DNA of 64,000 nucleotides from assembly GCA_033398695.1 (NCBI GenBank), contig CM065804.1, positions 13,563,001 through 13,627,000 of the forward strand, read 5' to 3'. Source of the DNA: Orobanche coerulescens (lineage: Eukaryota; Streptophyta; Magnoliopsida; Lamiales; Orobanchaceae). The position numbers were made by a program, and so were the translations under genes. The notes beneath the pieces were generated by a model. It was not told where the DNA came from. It did no database searches and saw only the letters and a list, made by a program, of their open reading frames with translations. Below, piece after piece: positions 46,555-59,431 of the stretch (position 1 is the stretch's first letter; every line of letters begins with the position of its first letter).

Positions 46555-49329
46555 CGTAACACCCTGCATTTAACCGGAATATTACATAGCCGTGGCCCCG
46601 AGATGGAACCCACAAGGCTAAAAGAAATTTTCGCAAACATTTACAAATGCCCAAGAGGCTAACGATGATTATCTATTGAAAATAATCAACGATTTATAAA
46701 ACTCATTTATCAAACCGTCAGAAAACTCATTTGAAATCGCAAGGCCAAATCGTCGACATTCAAAAGTTTAGAAAACGATTTCCAAAGTAACCTCGCTACT
46801 GATATCAAAAGAGCATTTCAAAATACTCACGCAGCGGAAAAAGACCAACCATAAAGATACTCTAGCAGCGGACTACGAGAACCAAACAAGAAACTCAAAG
46901 CACACAACATGTCCTAGCCAGGATCCTCCGGGAAGCTCATCTCTTCACGATCGCTACAAGCTCGATACTCCAAGAACCTAAAAAGAAATCCCACGACGGG
47001 GTCAGCCATAACGTCCAACAATGATATCAATCACATCACATCAATAATACATACCAATGAGAGTACAGAATAAGAATACGACCTACGTAATCTTACCGCC
47101 ATAACTTTGCTTACTCAAGTAATTCTCATCAGAGTAACCATTATCACATTACACATCCTATACTCGATTTACCAATAAACTTGAACATAATATAAGTACT
47201 GTACCTCAAACATTACTCAAGGTTCTCAAACTATCATAACCAACTCACGATACGGAAATATACCATTTCTGACCAATACCATCCATCGAATAACATCATC
47301 AAATCCCAAGACGATAACCGATCGTCCATCAAGACGAATACCAAAGGAAATACGGAACATACCTCGAGATATGAAGTGCCACGACAATCATACCAGTCTG
47401 ATCCGAGATCAGATCAATGCAATACGGACAGGGTCCTAACACAAGACCTACAAATGCATACTCATATGACCTCGTCAATATGATCACAACAATAACAATC
47501 ATGTATACTCAATGGAAATCCGACGATCTAGCGCCCTCAGCATAGATCCCTTTGTTGATCCTATCAGATCAACATAAGGTGGATAACTAACAATACACAT
47601 GTGAACAACAACACATGATAAAATCAATGATGCGAATTCACAAGATTCCATCAACACAATACTGGTAATCCAACGATCCAGCGCCCTCGGATAGATCCCC
47701 ATGATGATCCCGTCGAACCAACGCATGGTGGAAAACTCATCCCAACGATCCAGCGCCTCAAAGATAGATCCCCATGATGATCCCGTCGAACCAACGCATG
47801 GTGGACATCCGATCCAGCGCCTCAAAGATAGATTCTCATAATCCCATCGGATTAATTACACAACATGAACAACACAATACGCATACACATATGCAATTCA
47901 ACATGTTCATCAACATGAACAACATAACATGCACGACAACATGACAATTTACTAGGACGATTCCATGTTCAACAACATGAAAGAAAATGTACGAGACCAA
48001 AATAAATAACACTAAACCATAATCAATATGGAATACCTGCCCCGAGTCCTTCGGGAGCAACCTCGATGTCCAATCATCACCGACGATTATCCGCAACGCT
48101 CGACGATCCAAACGTATCATGAACCATAAATATTCGAATCATCGTCTTTATCACAATGTAACCTCGATACTCGAACATACCAATAACTCGATACCGATAC
48201 GACGATGAAGAGGTCGTTACCAACTCCATTGTCATCATCTACAAGTTCCTCGGTCCCGACCAAAGCAATTCACGAACATCCTCGAACACGACCGCAGCAT
48301 ACGGTTATAGACACCGATCAATAAACTTGACCTTTTTGAAGGAATGAATTGATTTCCAAGGTTGAATCCATTTACAAGAATCACCAATGATTTCAAGCTT
48401 CAAATGTTGTTATGGATGATTAACTCCATCTTAATCCAGTGTTTGGAACCTCAAATATATCCCAACTCTCTCTCTCTCTCTCTCTCTCTCTCGGCTGAAA
48501 GAAGAAAGAATGACGAAAATGCTTAATAACACCCTTCTGCCCCTTTTTATAATATTCATTATTAGCGTGCGCTAACATCTCATGTTTAGCGTGCGCTACC
48601 GCCTTAGCGTGCGCTAACTGACTTTGTTAGCGTGCGCTATCGGGCCTGCAGGCTACTGTCTTGCTTCGTAAACTAACTTACGTACGTAATGCCCATGCAT
48701 TAACGTACATAAATCATCCTGCTTAGCGTACGCAAGTCATTTACCTTAGCGTGCGATAATACCAGTTGACTTGCTACAGTCTACACCTACCACGAAGATG
48801 CTCATGATCCCACAAGCCGAAATCAACCAATAAAGCCAAGATTCCATGTTGACCGATATATAGTTAGCGTGCGCTAATCAACATGCATTAGCGTGTGCTA
48901 ACACTACATTACAACATCCGTTGACTTATCAGAACGTGCGCCGAAAGGGGCCTGGTCCACGCGTAGATTCCTTCTGAGCTGATCTGCACTAGCGTACGCT
49001 AACCTATGAACGTAGCGTGCGCTAATCCTGCACGATAGCGTGCGCTATGCATGAATATCAGCGTGCGCTAATAACGCTATACTTAGCCATTTTCAGCTAT
49101 CCTTGTCCAACATCTCGACATATCAAATACGAACATACGACATATCAAATATACATTACTCAACACATTATATCCTCAAATACAATTGTTGACCAAATAC
49201 GACAATTATACCAATACTGACATCTCAGTCCTTCATTTATTTTATCCCTACTGTACAGGTTCCATGCTGTACAATATAACTCGGATAAAATAATATCAAA
49301 CAACAGTAGTAGAAATTCCGGATATTACA
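46555..49329 (-). mobile_element. 5' LTR of element C
   Basis: 2775 bp, nearly identical to the left LTR. TATA box near 48545-48553, CT run 48466-48492, palindrome array about 48560-49072. Scattered differences at CAG/CTG words. Confidence 0.92.
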
Positions 49330-49359
49330 AGAATTCTGGCTGCCATTGTGTCAATTTTT

Positions 49360-49470
49360 TTTATTAGGTATCGCCGACGACATTCATCAGATAAAGTGTA
49401 AGGTATAGCCGACGACCGGGTTGAGGCTTTAGCTGACGACGGTTTGAAAATTTAGCCGACGACCTGCTGA
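49360..49470 (+). repeat. CACTA-type subterminal repeats, right side
   Basis: GCCGACGAC words at four places, all in one orientation, after a T-rich run. With 39160-39365 they may mark the two ends of the CACTA derivative that received element C. No terminal CACTA is seen. Confidence 0.5.
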
Positions 49471-50800
49471 TCTGGCCTATAAAGTACATCCAATCGGCTT
49501 CCAACTCATTTCTCCCATCTAAAATACACCCCATCCACCCCATCCCGTTTTTTCCTCTGATTTCCTGCCCTACCCCACCGTTGTGCTCCGCCATGCTCCA
49601 CCGTGCTCCACCCTGCTCTGTCCGAGCCCTTCCAGTCCGAGCCGTTCCAATTCGAGTCGTTCCAACTTATGGATAAGCTCTGTCGTCGCCATCCGATTTG
49701 TTTCCGTCCGACGAATGCTGCTTGCCCTGCCGCCGCTTGCTCCGCCGTCGCCAGCCTTTAAATCCGATTTTACTTTGTGAAACCCTAATTAATTGAACAT
49801 TTAATTTTACATTAATTGTTTGAATATTTAATTTTTACCCTAATTATTTGGACATTTAAATTTAGAAAAAATTCTGAGGATGTAATTAGTGTTAATTAGT
49901 GTTGATTATGAAATATGAATTAGTGTTGATTAATTGGTGTTAATTATTTGAAGGAATATTATTAGTGTTGATTATAAATATCATGATTAATTGCAAAAAC
50001 AACATATAAGATGCACTTTCAGTAGCATCTCAATTAATACAATTAAAAGGACCATAGTTCTAACCTAGTAATGAATTCATTTTTTTACAATATTTATGTA
50101 TCTTAACTTGTAGTCATAAAAGAATGATTAATTTGAAATATTTTGCATTTAAAATGAATTGTAAATGAGGAAGATATGATATTTTAATGATTTGAAGTAA
50201 AAGGATGTATGATTAAAGTGGTAAATTCAAATGTTGGTAAAGATACATTTCACATGTTATTATCTATACTATTTAAAACCTATCCCACTTAATTTAATGT
50301 GGAAGGGATTTGTGCACAAAGTAAAAGTTATCCTCCTTAATATTTTTTAATTTATTCCAAAAATGTTTTCTCTCACATTATTTTCACCGTAAGAAATTAT
50401 ATTGATCAAAATAAATAATGCCAAACTAACTGTAAAAATTTCTGAAACTATATATATTTCCTTTCTTGGCTTATGTGTTTACTCTGTTTATCAACTATCG
50501 AAGACTTTGTCCAATTAACCTTACCAATATACAGTTGGTATATGTTAATAATTATATATGTCAGAAAATCATCATCTAATGTTTCTGATGCGTTAATGTT
50601 GAAATAGTACAAATTTTCGTTTATGATAAACTCATCTTGAATGCTCACAATAAACCCATCTTGAATGCTCCCAATAAAATATGCAGGTATGGAACACCAA
50701 AGGGCTGCGATTTTTCACCCTCAAAGAATACGAATCACTTTTACCATATATGATTATTAATATAGAACAATAAAACAGTAAACATTAGTATTCAACGGTA
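49471..50800. other. AT-rich stretch without recognised gene
   Basis: 49570-49780 is C-rich with repeated GCTCCACC words but no recognised protein. The remainder is AT-rich. A 21-bp word, CATCTTGAATGCTC and following, is repeated near 50632 and 50653. Confidence 0.5.
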
Positions 50801-50802
50801 CC

Positions 50803-51037
50803 TCATATTTAAGTCTTCATATTCTAGAGAATCCAAAGATACACCATGAGCACCTAAAGCTTCCAAGTTCAACATCATGGTATGGTTCTTTGCCATTACC
50901 CACCTCAAAGACTGACAACAACCAAAAAGCAACCTCGAAAATGAATAATCTTCACCTGCCTGTTGCACAAACCACAAACGCATGCAATCACGCAATTTAG
51001 AAGATCCAGAAATATTCAACAAGTTCTCTAAAAACTC
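50803..51037 (-). pseudogene. Unidentified exon-like fragment
   Basis: On the minus strand an open frame of about 78 codons lies between a possible acceptor (GACAG near 51038) and a possible donor (GAG/GTACC near 50802). The product (KLRDCMRLWFVQQAGEDYSF, then LNLEALGAHGVSLDSLEYED) has normal protein composition, but I do not recognise it. It could be an exon of a host gene or captured by a transposon. No neighbouring exon is certain; GEKSQPFGVPYLHILLGAF at about 50660-50720 is a candidate. Confidence 0.35.
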
Positions 51038-51050
51038 AAAATCTGTCATT

Positions 51051-51052
<2 letters not shown>

Positions 51053-51101
<49 letters not shown>
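51053..51101. repeat. (AT)n microsatellite
   Basis: Uninterrupted AT run of about 48 bases just next to the exon-like fragment. Confidence 0.95.
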
Positions 51102-51102
<1 letters not shown>

Positions 51103-51272
51103 CTACAAATGGTTTTATAATTCGCTATGGCATAAGTGCCAAATAAATAGGCAAAAATTTTTTTATGTAACTTATTCATATTAAATGATTACATATGAAG
51201 AGACTATTTTAATTGTAACTTTTAATGTAAATAAACTAATTTAAACATCACAATGCAAATGCACCTTCTAAT

Positions 51273-51969
51273 TGTAATACCCGCAATTTCGGACTTTGGT
51301 AATTTTCTTTTTCTCGGCAGGAGCCCATTTTGACGACTCGCTCGTGATCGTTTCGTCATTCCGAGAGTATTTAATTCTGCACTTTTTGTCATCCGAGTTC
51401 GTTTCGATATCGTTTTGTTGAGTTCCGTGTTCTTAAGCGGCTTTTCCAGCATTTGAGTTTGATTCTTGCGAATCTCGTCCAAATCGTTGTCGAGTTTCTC
51501 GTAAGTTCATTTAATGTTATTAATCATGTTACGAGCTTCGGCTTGGTGTTTCGATCGTGTATCGTGTATTTCGGACATTTTGGGCTATTTTCGTAATTTC
51601 CCAAAGTTTGGGGTAATTACTTTCCGTTGTCGAATTTCGAGCCTTCAGGTGGTCGGAATCGTGTGTTATCTTAGTGCTCTAATTTGTATTTACTAGTACT
51701 TCATAACCGTATCTTCGATTCGTATTCAGGTTCGGGTTTTGGGGTCGTCCGGGCCGTCGGAGTTGGTCCCGGACGAGTCATGGCCAGCGAGTTGGGCCTG
51801 TGCCACCGCCGAGTTACGGCCGGAAGGGCTCGGCAGTTATGTACGTAAGGCCGGTTACGTACGTAAGCCTTGGCAGGTTATGTACGTAACACTGCCGGCA
51901 TTTTTGGGCAGTGACTCGGCCATGGCCGGTTACGTACGTAAGCCCTTGGCCGGTTACGTACGTAACTCT
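51273..51969 (+). mobile_element. 5' part of an LTR (H), cut by Copia E
   Basis: Begins TGTAATACCCG and carries five TTACGTACGTAA-type words (about 51838, 51856, 51879, 51930, 51954). 51900-51968 is closely similar to 3480-3546 of solo LTR I, so H is a related family. The remainder lies beyond the window, past E. Confidence 0.8.
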
Positions 51970-53829
51970 TGTTGGGATTCCGAAAATAAAACGAAATACG
52001 CAGCGGAAATAAATACGAATCCCAAACAGGATCGATCAAGTAACGTATATACGAAAAATAAATACATACAAAGGTAAAGATCATACCCTTGAAGACTTTG
52101 AAATAATTCTTCGTAAAATTGGATGACGATCACGAACCTCGTCCCGAACACGAAATCCCTTTGTTCCAAGCACCGAAAGTTCGATGCCTCTACTTCACAC
52201 CCGTCGGAAGTTGCCCGGAAAAATTTCGACGAGACTCCGTTCTCCAAGAACACGGCTAGGGAACTCGTAGGAATTTTTTCTCTCAATTTTTCTTAACTTT
52301 TATAACACCTCTAAGATGAAAATTATAGAAAAGGAAAAATTTCTCCTCCCTCACTTTACTCTCATGGCTGGACTCTCAATGAATGAGTATGAGTGGTTTT
52401 TAGTTATCTCATCTCATCATATATAATGTAATGATATATATATTATAAAGGAATAATTATTCCTTTACAACTATCATTCACAATTATGTGGGAATCTCAA
52501 CTCGAAGTGAGTTCCCACACACATGCAAGATCATGCCATGCCATGAGGAGTGGGTGGCCACAAGGAAGTTTCCTAGAAAACGAGCCGAGCCACTCGGCTC
52601 GTACCGGACGTCACAAACGACTCGTTAAATACACTCCTTTTAATCATCAATGTATTTATATTAATTAATTAATCTAATTAATTAATTATATCAAAAACAA
52701 ATATATATTTCTCTAAGAAATATAATTTATGAATTAAATTAATTACCCAGTAACTTAATTTATATTCATAAGACCGATATTTGATTTATCCAATAAATCA
52801 TAATTAGATATCAAATATCTAATATTAATAGAGAGATAATAAATTCACATTTATCCGTCAACGCTCCCGATGCGCGACTCGTAGGTCCGTCTCACCGGCA
52901 TTGGGAGGAACTAATGAGTGCGGGCAAAGACTTAGCCACTTAGCAAAGCCGCACCGTAAACCCCGATCGAGAACGAATGAAGGGATCATTCCGTAACCAT
53001 TATGTCGTGAATACTATATACGTATAGACCCTTCATCGATGTCCCGGTCAAGTCTTCGGTCACGGTAAAATCAAACTCATCGTTGACTAAACTCTATACA
53101 TGTGTTAATGCAAATCAAGACCGACCGATTAATAGTGTATCTAATACGACTATATCGTAATTCTTTGGCCAAAGACTTATGATCTCATTTGCCATTAACC
53201 GTATAGGACATTCGCGCTCACTAACAGAGATAGAATCCTTTCTTGGCGTACAAGAAGATCGCTACCCGCCCTATAGTCCGTACTTCGAGGTCGACTCAAG
53301 AATTAAGCAAATGAGTCTAACTACTCTAATGACAAACTAAACGTCACAGCACATCTTCTATCGAACCCTCAAGTCAAAGGTCCACGTATACTATCACAAC
53401 CTTTCGATTCGTCATCGACTCTCCGAGAGTGAATACCGTGTGACTGAATCGAGTATGAGTCGTGTTCGAGTATACTGGCCCCACCAATATACTTATAACT
53501 ATGCTATCAAGACGTGCACACGTCATAGCATCAGTTATACAAGTCATATTAAAACTTAATGCCCATTTTAAGTTTATTGACTTGCGAACAATTTACGTAA
53601 ATAAACTTTAAACACTTCCAGTACATTTTCTCTTATCCCATAACGAGAATGGAATGTTCGATTTATTTACATGGACTTCACTTCAATGTTTACCAAGTCA
53701 AGAATGCGATTGAAATACAATAAACAGTGAATGAATCGTATTGCCTTTTTATTAATTATTCCATAATTACAAGTATAATGCCCTTACTCTCTCATCCCCT
53801 GAGTGGCATTCGAGGGCATATTCCTAACA
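51970..53829 (-). mobile_element. 3' LTR of Copia E
   Basis: 1860 bp, TGTTGGG..CTAACA on plus. A minus-strand polypurine tract (GTGGGAG, about 53834-53841) precedes it. AT-rich TATA cluster near 52430-52450. Pairs with 59432-60832. Confidence 0.9.
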
Positions 53830-53917
53830 ATCTCCCACCTGCACTCAATGCCACACATCATGGTATCCAATACCCATGTTCTTCAGATGTCTTTCTAAGA
53901 CGGCCTGAGATAATGGC

Positions 53918-54405
53918 TTAGTCACGGGTCGAGACATTGTCTTCTGAGTCTACTCTTTCCAATGAAACATATCCATTTTCCACCATCTCTCGAACGATGT
54001 GGTACTTTCTCTCTATATGCTTGGTGTTGTGGTGAGCCCTCGGCTCCTTGGCTTGGGCGACAGCTCCATCATTATCACAGAATAGTGATATAGGCAACTC
54101 CGCGTTAGGCACCACTTGAAGTTCTTGTATAAACTTCTGCATCCAAAATGCTTCTTTGCTAGCCTCCGAGGCGGCTTGATACTCGCTGGCAGTGGAATCT
54201 GCAGAGCGGTTTGCTTGGAGCTTCTCCAAGATACCGCTCCTCCATTGAGAGTAAATAAATACCTGGATGTCGACTTAGAGTCGTCATTGTCTCCTTGAAA
54301 ATCACAATCGGTGAATCCAATCACCTTCGCTTCTCCACCACCATAAGTAAGAACTAAATCTCTAGTTCTTCTTAAGTAATTAAGAATGTTCTTTACGGCA
54401 CCCAA
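53918..54405 (-). pseudogene. Copia RNase H (element E)
   Basis: The minus strand encodes GFTDCDFQGDNDDSKSTSRYLF, GGAVSWRSSKQ and, in a shifted frame, STASEYQAASEASKEAFWMQ and SLFCDNDGAVAQA with HIERKYHIVREMV. Typical Copia RNase H; a frame change lies near 54200. Confidence 0.9.
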
Positions 54406-55506
54406 TGTTCCCTTCCCGGTTTGCTTGAAATCGACTTACCATACTCACAAAGATAGGCTAAGTCTGGTCTCGTACACAACATAGCGTACATGAGGCTACC
54501 CATCGCCGAGGCATAGGGTACCTTACTCATCTCTCTCTTGTCTTCCTCACTTTGAGGACACATTTTGGTGGTGAGATGAATTCCATGTCGCATGGGAAGG
54601 AACCCTCTTTTAGATTCATCCATCTTGAATCTTCTCAGTATTTTATCGATATAAAGGGCTTGGGAAAGTCCTATCATTCTTCGTGGTCTATCTCTGTAAA
54701 GACGGATCCCTAGAATATAGGAAGCTTCTCCCAAGTCTTTCATGGAGAACATTTTAGAAAGCCAAGCTTTCACAGTGCTGAGCATTGCTATGTTATTTCC
54801 TATAAGTAGAATATCATCTACATATAGTACTAAGAACGCAATGTTGCTCCCACTGATCTTTTTGTAAACACACGGTTCCTCCTCATTTCGCTCAAGTCAA
54901 AGTCCTTAATCGCTTCACAAATCGAAGGTTCCAACTCCGAGAAGCTTGCTTCAGACCATAAATGGCTCGTTGCAGCTTACACACTTTATGAATATTAGCT
55001 TTGGACACAAAACCTTTAGGCTGTTCCATATAGATTTCCTCCTCGAGGTATTCATTTAGAAAAGCCGTTTTGACTTCCATTTGCCATATTTCATAATCAT
55101 AATAGGCAGCAATGGCAAGCATCATGCGAATAGACTTTATCATAGCTATGGGCGAGAAGGTATCATGATAATCGATTCCTTCCCTTTGGGTATAACCCTT
55201 TGCCACAAGCCTGGCCTTATAGGCATCAACCTTGCCATCCCCATCAGTCTTTCTCTTATAGATCCATTTATTTCCAATAGTCCTCATGCCAGTTGGAAGA
55301 TCTACTAGAGTCCAGACCTGATTGGTATGCATCGAGTCTATCTCATCTTCCATTGCTTCTTGCCATTTATCAGAGTCTACATCCACTATCGCTTGGTCAT
55401 AGGTGACAGGGTCGTTTTCATCGCTATCGTGTGTCGTGAGACCCGGTTCCTCGACATGTGTATAGCCATACCTCTCGAGTAAGTGAGATACCCTATCGAC
55501 CTTCAA
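54393..55506 (-). pseudogene. Copia reverse transcriptase (element E)
   Basis: The minus strand encodes WTLVDLPTGMRTIGNKWIYK, VAKGYTQREGIDYHDTFSPI, VKTAFLNEYLEEEIYMEQPK and YGLKQASRSWN. After a frameshift at about 54890 come YVDDILLIGNN (catalytic YVDD, about 54815) and TRPDLAY. One residue of NGxL is Glu instead of Gly. Frames are split, so it is inactive. Confidence 0.92.
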
Positions 55507-55829
55507 GTGGAGGTTGTGTTACAATAGGTTCGGTTCTTGATCCCCGATCGATGTCTCCTTAGGAGTTTCATTATGCTCTTCCAAAGAGATATTTCTACCC
55601 GAGCCACCCTCCCGAATGAATTCGTCCTCAAGGAAGTGCGCTTGTAATGCCACAACGACCCTATGGTCTTCTCGGAATGTAGAATAGATAACCCATCGAG
55701 TCCTCCGGTATCCTATGAAACGCCCTTTTATGGACCTCGCTTCAGCTTGTCCACCTTAGCCTTTTTGACATAGGTGGACATCCCCAAATCCTTATGTGAT
55801 TAAGGCTTGGTTTCTTACCCTTCCACATC

Positions 55830-56780
55830 TCATGGAGTGATAGGAACAGATTTGGAAGGACATCTATTTAGGATATAGGCAATGTTAGTAAGGCATACCC
55901 CACAGTAAATATGTAAATCAAGGTAATTTAACATGGAGCGAACCATGTCCAACAAAGTCCGATTTCTCCTTTCTGAAACACCATTTAACTGTGGGGTTCC
56001 TGGAGGCGTGAATTGTGAAACTATTCCATGTTCCTTAAGGAACTCATCAAACTCAGTGCTCATATATTCGCCACCTCGGTCCGACCGAAGTGCTTTGATA
56101 TGACATCCAGTTTGTTTTTCAACTAGGGCCTTAAATTCTTTGAATTTAGCAAACGCTTCAGATTTATGTTTCATTAAGTACACAATCCCATACCTAGTAT
56201 GATCATCTGTGAACGTTATGAAATATTGATATCCGTCTCGGGCTACTTCTAAAGCACCACAAACATCGGTATGCACCAATCCAAGTTTATCGGCAGCCCT
56301 TTCAAAAGTCCTTGTGAAGGGGAACTTAGTCATTTTGCCTCTAAGGCAAGATTCACAAGTTGGATAGGGTTCTACACCCAATGGACTTAAAAGTCCATCT
56401 TTTTCCATTTTCTGAACCTTGGTCTGACCAACATGACCAAGTCTAAGGTGCCATTTAAGAGCTTGATTAGTATCTTGCCTACCACGTTTCCTAGTTATAG
56501 TGTTCATTGCTGTTTTATTTTGCATGTTCAGATGATATAAACCATTCAACAATGTAGCTGTTCCAACCAATTTATTTCGAAAATAAATTTTACAACTGCC
56601 ATGGCCAATGAAGAAACAAAATCCTTTCCGATCCAAGACTGGAATGGATACAATGTTTTTATGCCCCTTGGGCAAAACAAGTACTTCATCTAATGTCAAA
56701 ATAAAACCAGATTCTAAACCCAGAAGGATTGATCCAATATCGGTTGCCTCGACACTTTGTCCGCTTCCAACAGTGATCAT
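55830..56780 (-). pseudogene. Copia integrase (element E)
   Basis: The longest intact frame of E. Zinc region WHLRLGHVG..CESCLRGKMTKFPF, then the DDE core: [20 protein letters not shown] and VSERRNRTLLD. The N-terminal 100 residues are the end of protease. Stops follow near 55830 before the C-terminal domain, which is only patchy to 55507. Confidence 0.92.
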
Positions 56781-57138
56781 TATTTCCCGACTTCAAGTTT
56801 TCTACTGCCTGCATCCCGATTCATAGTACAAATGTGAGAAGTGGCACCGAATCCGTAATCCATGAAGCGTAATATACGAGCGGAACAATTAGTTTCAAAA
56901 ACAAAAAGTTCCGTACTGATGCGCCATTAATCTTGGGACAAGTCCTTCACCAAAGGGCCCACTCACCGCATTCAAGGCATTTGTCCGTAGGTTTTGGACC
57001 GCCTACCTTTTGAACCTTTCGGCCTTGCCCTTTCCTTTTGCACCCCTTTCTTGGGTTCAGATCGCTCGTAGGTCTTTTTCTTCTTGTTCTTGGACCTCTT
57101 AGGCCCGGAAGAAATCACAAGAGCAGCCTTCTCTCGGT
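56781..57138 (-). pseudogene. Protease active site and zinc-knuckle remnant (element E)
   Basis: On the minus strand MDYGFGATSHIC (about 56835-56865) is the protease site; D-Y-G replaces D-[S/T]-G. A CCHC knuckle remnant (CLECGEWALW, about 56960) has lost the His and has a stop. Basic KKGKK-rich sequence lies upstream. Confidence 0.75.
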
Positions 57139-57726
57139 TTAGTCTTGAGTTAGATCGCCGTCACCAGCTTTATTCATTAGCCCGGCTAATGTGCATGTAA
57201 TTTCATTAGCTTGAAATTCATTACAACGCGTGAAAGAGTCAGGTAGAGATTGAAGGATGAGATCAATTTGAAGGGATAAATCCATATTAAAGTTGAGCAC
57301 CTCGAGCCTCTCAATCATAGAGATCATCTTGAGGACGTGGTCTCCCACTTTCTCCCCTTCTTTCATCCTAGCACTAAACAACTGCTTTGATATCTCATAT
57401 CTAGCAGTCCTACCGTGCTCTCCATAAAGTTCGGTCAAGTGTGCGAGAATCGCCAGCGAAGTCATTTTCTCGTGCGCTCTCGCAGCCTCATTAGTCATTG
57501 AGCCCATCATAAAACCACGGACTAGCACATCATCCTTGACCCATTTTTCATGGACGTCAATGTCTTCCGATTACCCCTAGTCCGGATTGGAGTCGGGAAT
57601 GTCCGCCTCCAAGACGTATCCCAGAGACTCCATACCGAGTACAATCATCGATTCCGCAACCACCAACAAAGTTAGGGCGATTAGGAGATTCTTTTCAAGT
57701 AGTATTGCAAGTGGGTTTTTAGCCAT
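57139..57726 (-). pseudogene. Copia Gag (element E)
   Basis: Probable start MAKNPLAILLEKN at 57726; stop TAG at about 57580. Then MLVRGFMMGSMTNEA, ELYGEHGRTARYEISKQLFS, EKVGDHVLKMISMIERLE and LILQSLPDSF, a UBN2-like Gag as in many plant Copia elements. It forms the particle shell in active relatives. Confidence 0.9.
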
Positions 57727-59431
57727 TTTAGTGAGATTCAATTTCGTTTTCAGAAAGATTTAGACAAGATTAAATTAGTGACTTGTTTAAGTATGACCGA
57801 GTATAGAACTTAAGGGCTTTGTATAATTCTTGTCTCGGCTCCCACTAATTTTATCGGAATTATACACTCCCATGTTATAATCCGTAAATCATGGTTAGAT
57901 CGACTTCTTAGTGGTGATCAAGTTCTTTACAAATTTTAACAGACGCAACCTATCGGGTTTCTTGCCAATTAATTTCAGTAAAGTGGTGTCTAACACCAAC
58001 CCGTCTAACGGATGATTTGATCTTCTTTTACCCCTAGTCTTCATGCCCTCAACCTATCGGGTTTCTTGGCAATCCGACTATCTAAGTTGTTGACCATCAA
58101 CGTCTATCGGTTTGACTATTGAATCTCACCCGCAACCTATCGCCTTTCTAGGCGAAATTTATCACCAACCGAAGGCATCTAATGCACTCAAGAATTTTTC
58201 AACCTCTACCAAATGTACTACCCCGATAACTCTAAGCATAGCACATCACCTCAGGTATCAATTTTCTACGAGTTTGATGGAGGGTAGGAAACCTCGTAAC
58301 CTTTTTCAAACTTAGTCCTGCTTGTTGTTGGGAGAATTTCGCGATTAATGTTACATTTTGCACATTAATTCATTTATACACGCGTTTGTATGTTTGTCAA
58401 TCATTCAAAATGAAAATGTAAAATAGTAACCTAGTTACTACCAACATATAGCTCATGGACCTAATTCTAAGCATCGGGCTGCGAATGACCCAATAAATAA
58501 AAAAAAAAATACAGTCTTCGATTCTTCGTCTTCTCGGTCGGTTGTCTTCGGTCTTCGTCATACCCAAAATAATACTTACATCATTGAAAAAATGCATCCT
58601 ATACAAATTTTCTACTAAAAATAAATAGGCTCAAAACGGCCTTTACAACCCAATCGAATCGAACAAATCAAAAACTAAGTCCACGAGCTATATCACCATC
58701 ACATAAGGATTCCATACAACATGTAATGGCAACGAAACTAAACAATTAATTTTAATATAAATTAATCTAATTAATCTATAAAATTAATCTATTCAATTTC
58801 TACTATATTAATCCAATTAATATAAAGTGGCATTAAAATTAAATAATCAATTAATATATTAATCCAATCAATATAAAATTAATCTATTCAATTTTAATGG
58901 TATTAATCAAATTAATACTAATAATCATCATTTTAATTCGCTCAAGTAATCCTATTAAAAATAATATTCTCGTTTAATTTATTTCCTTAACTCAAAAATA
59001 TTCCAAATATAAATTTAGTCAAATTAAACTCAAATTTACATTTTTGGAAATAATTAAAACGATATATAAACTCAAAAAGGTGTACCGGACAATCCTATTT
59101 TAGTCCACCGCTGCCCGATTCAAAATCGGGCCAAAACTCGAGGGCCGCTGGCCGAGCCACCGCCGGCAGTCAAGCCGATCATTCTCGGCCGTGGCGAGAA
59201 ATGGCCGATCATGCTTCGCAACCCGGGCAGTACCAGGCAAGGTCGCCAAGACCACCACGGCACTTCGCTTTCTTCGCTTTTTCGCCCGTTTCCAAAACCG
59301 TGATGCTACAACGAACAATTTAAAATCTACGATTATTCCAAACATGATTCTAAATCATAATCATCATCCAAAAGCATTCAAAATGCACAAATAATCGTAT
59401 ATACTAAACATTGACCTCGCTCCGATACCAC
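57727..59431 (-). other. Leader of Copia E
   Basis: 1.7 kb without protein. CAACCTATCGGG-like words recur near 57949, 58049 and 58134. A GC-rich patch at 59100-59260 (GCCG words) contrasts with AT-rich 58720-59090. Ends at the primer site 59419-59430. Confidence 0.65.

Larger units (their letters stand above)
41323..49329 (-). mobile_element. Non-coding LTR retrotransposon C (LARD-like)
   Basis: 8.0 kb, duplication AGAAT (41318-41322, 49330-49334). LTRs 41323-44120 and 46555-49329 flank a 2.4-kb region with primer site, hairpin and polypurine tract but no gag or pol. Orientation is minus from the primer site next to the right LTR. The LTR start of the right copy is CG instead of TG. Confidence 0.94.

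Noticed and set aside
49583..49780. Ser/Pro-rich 65-codon frame
   Set aside because: Driven by repeated GCTCCACC words; no recognised protein.
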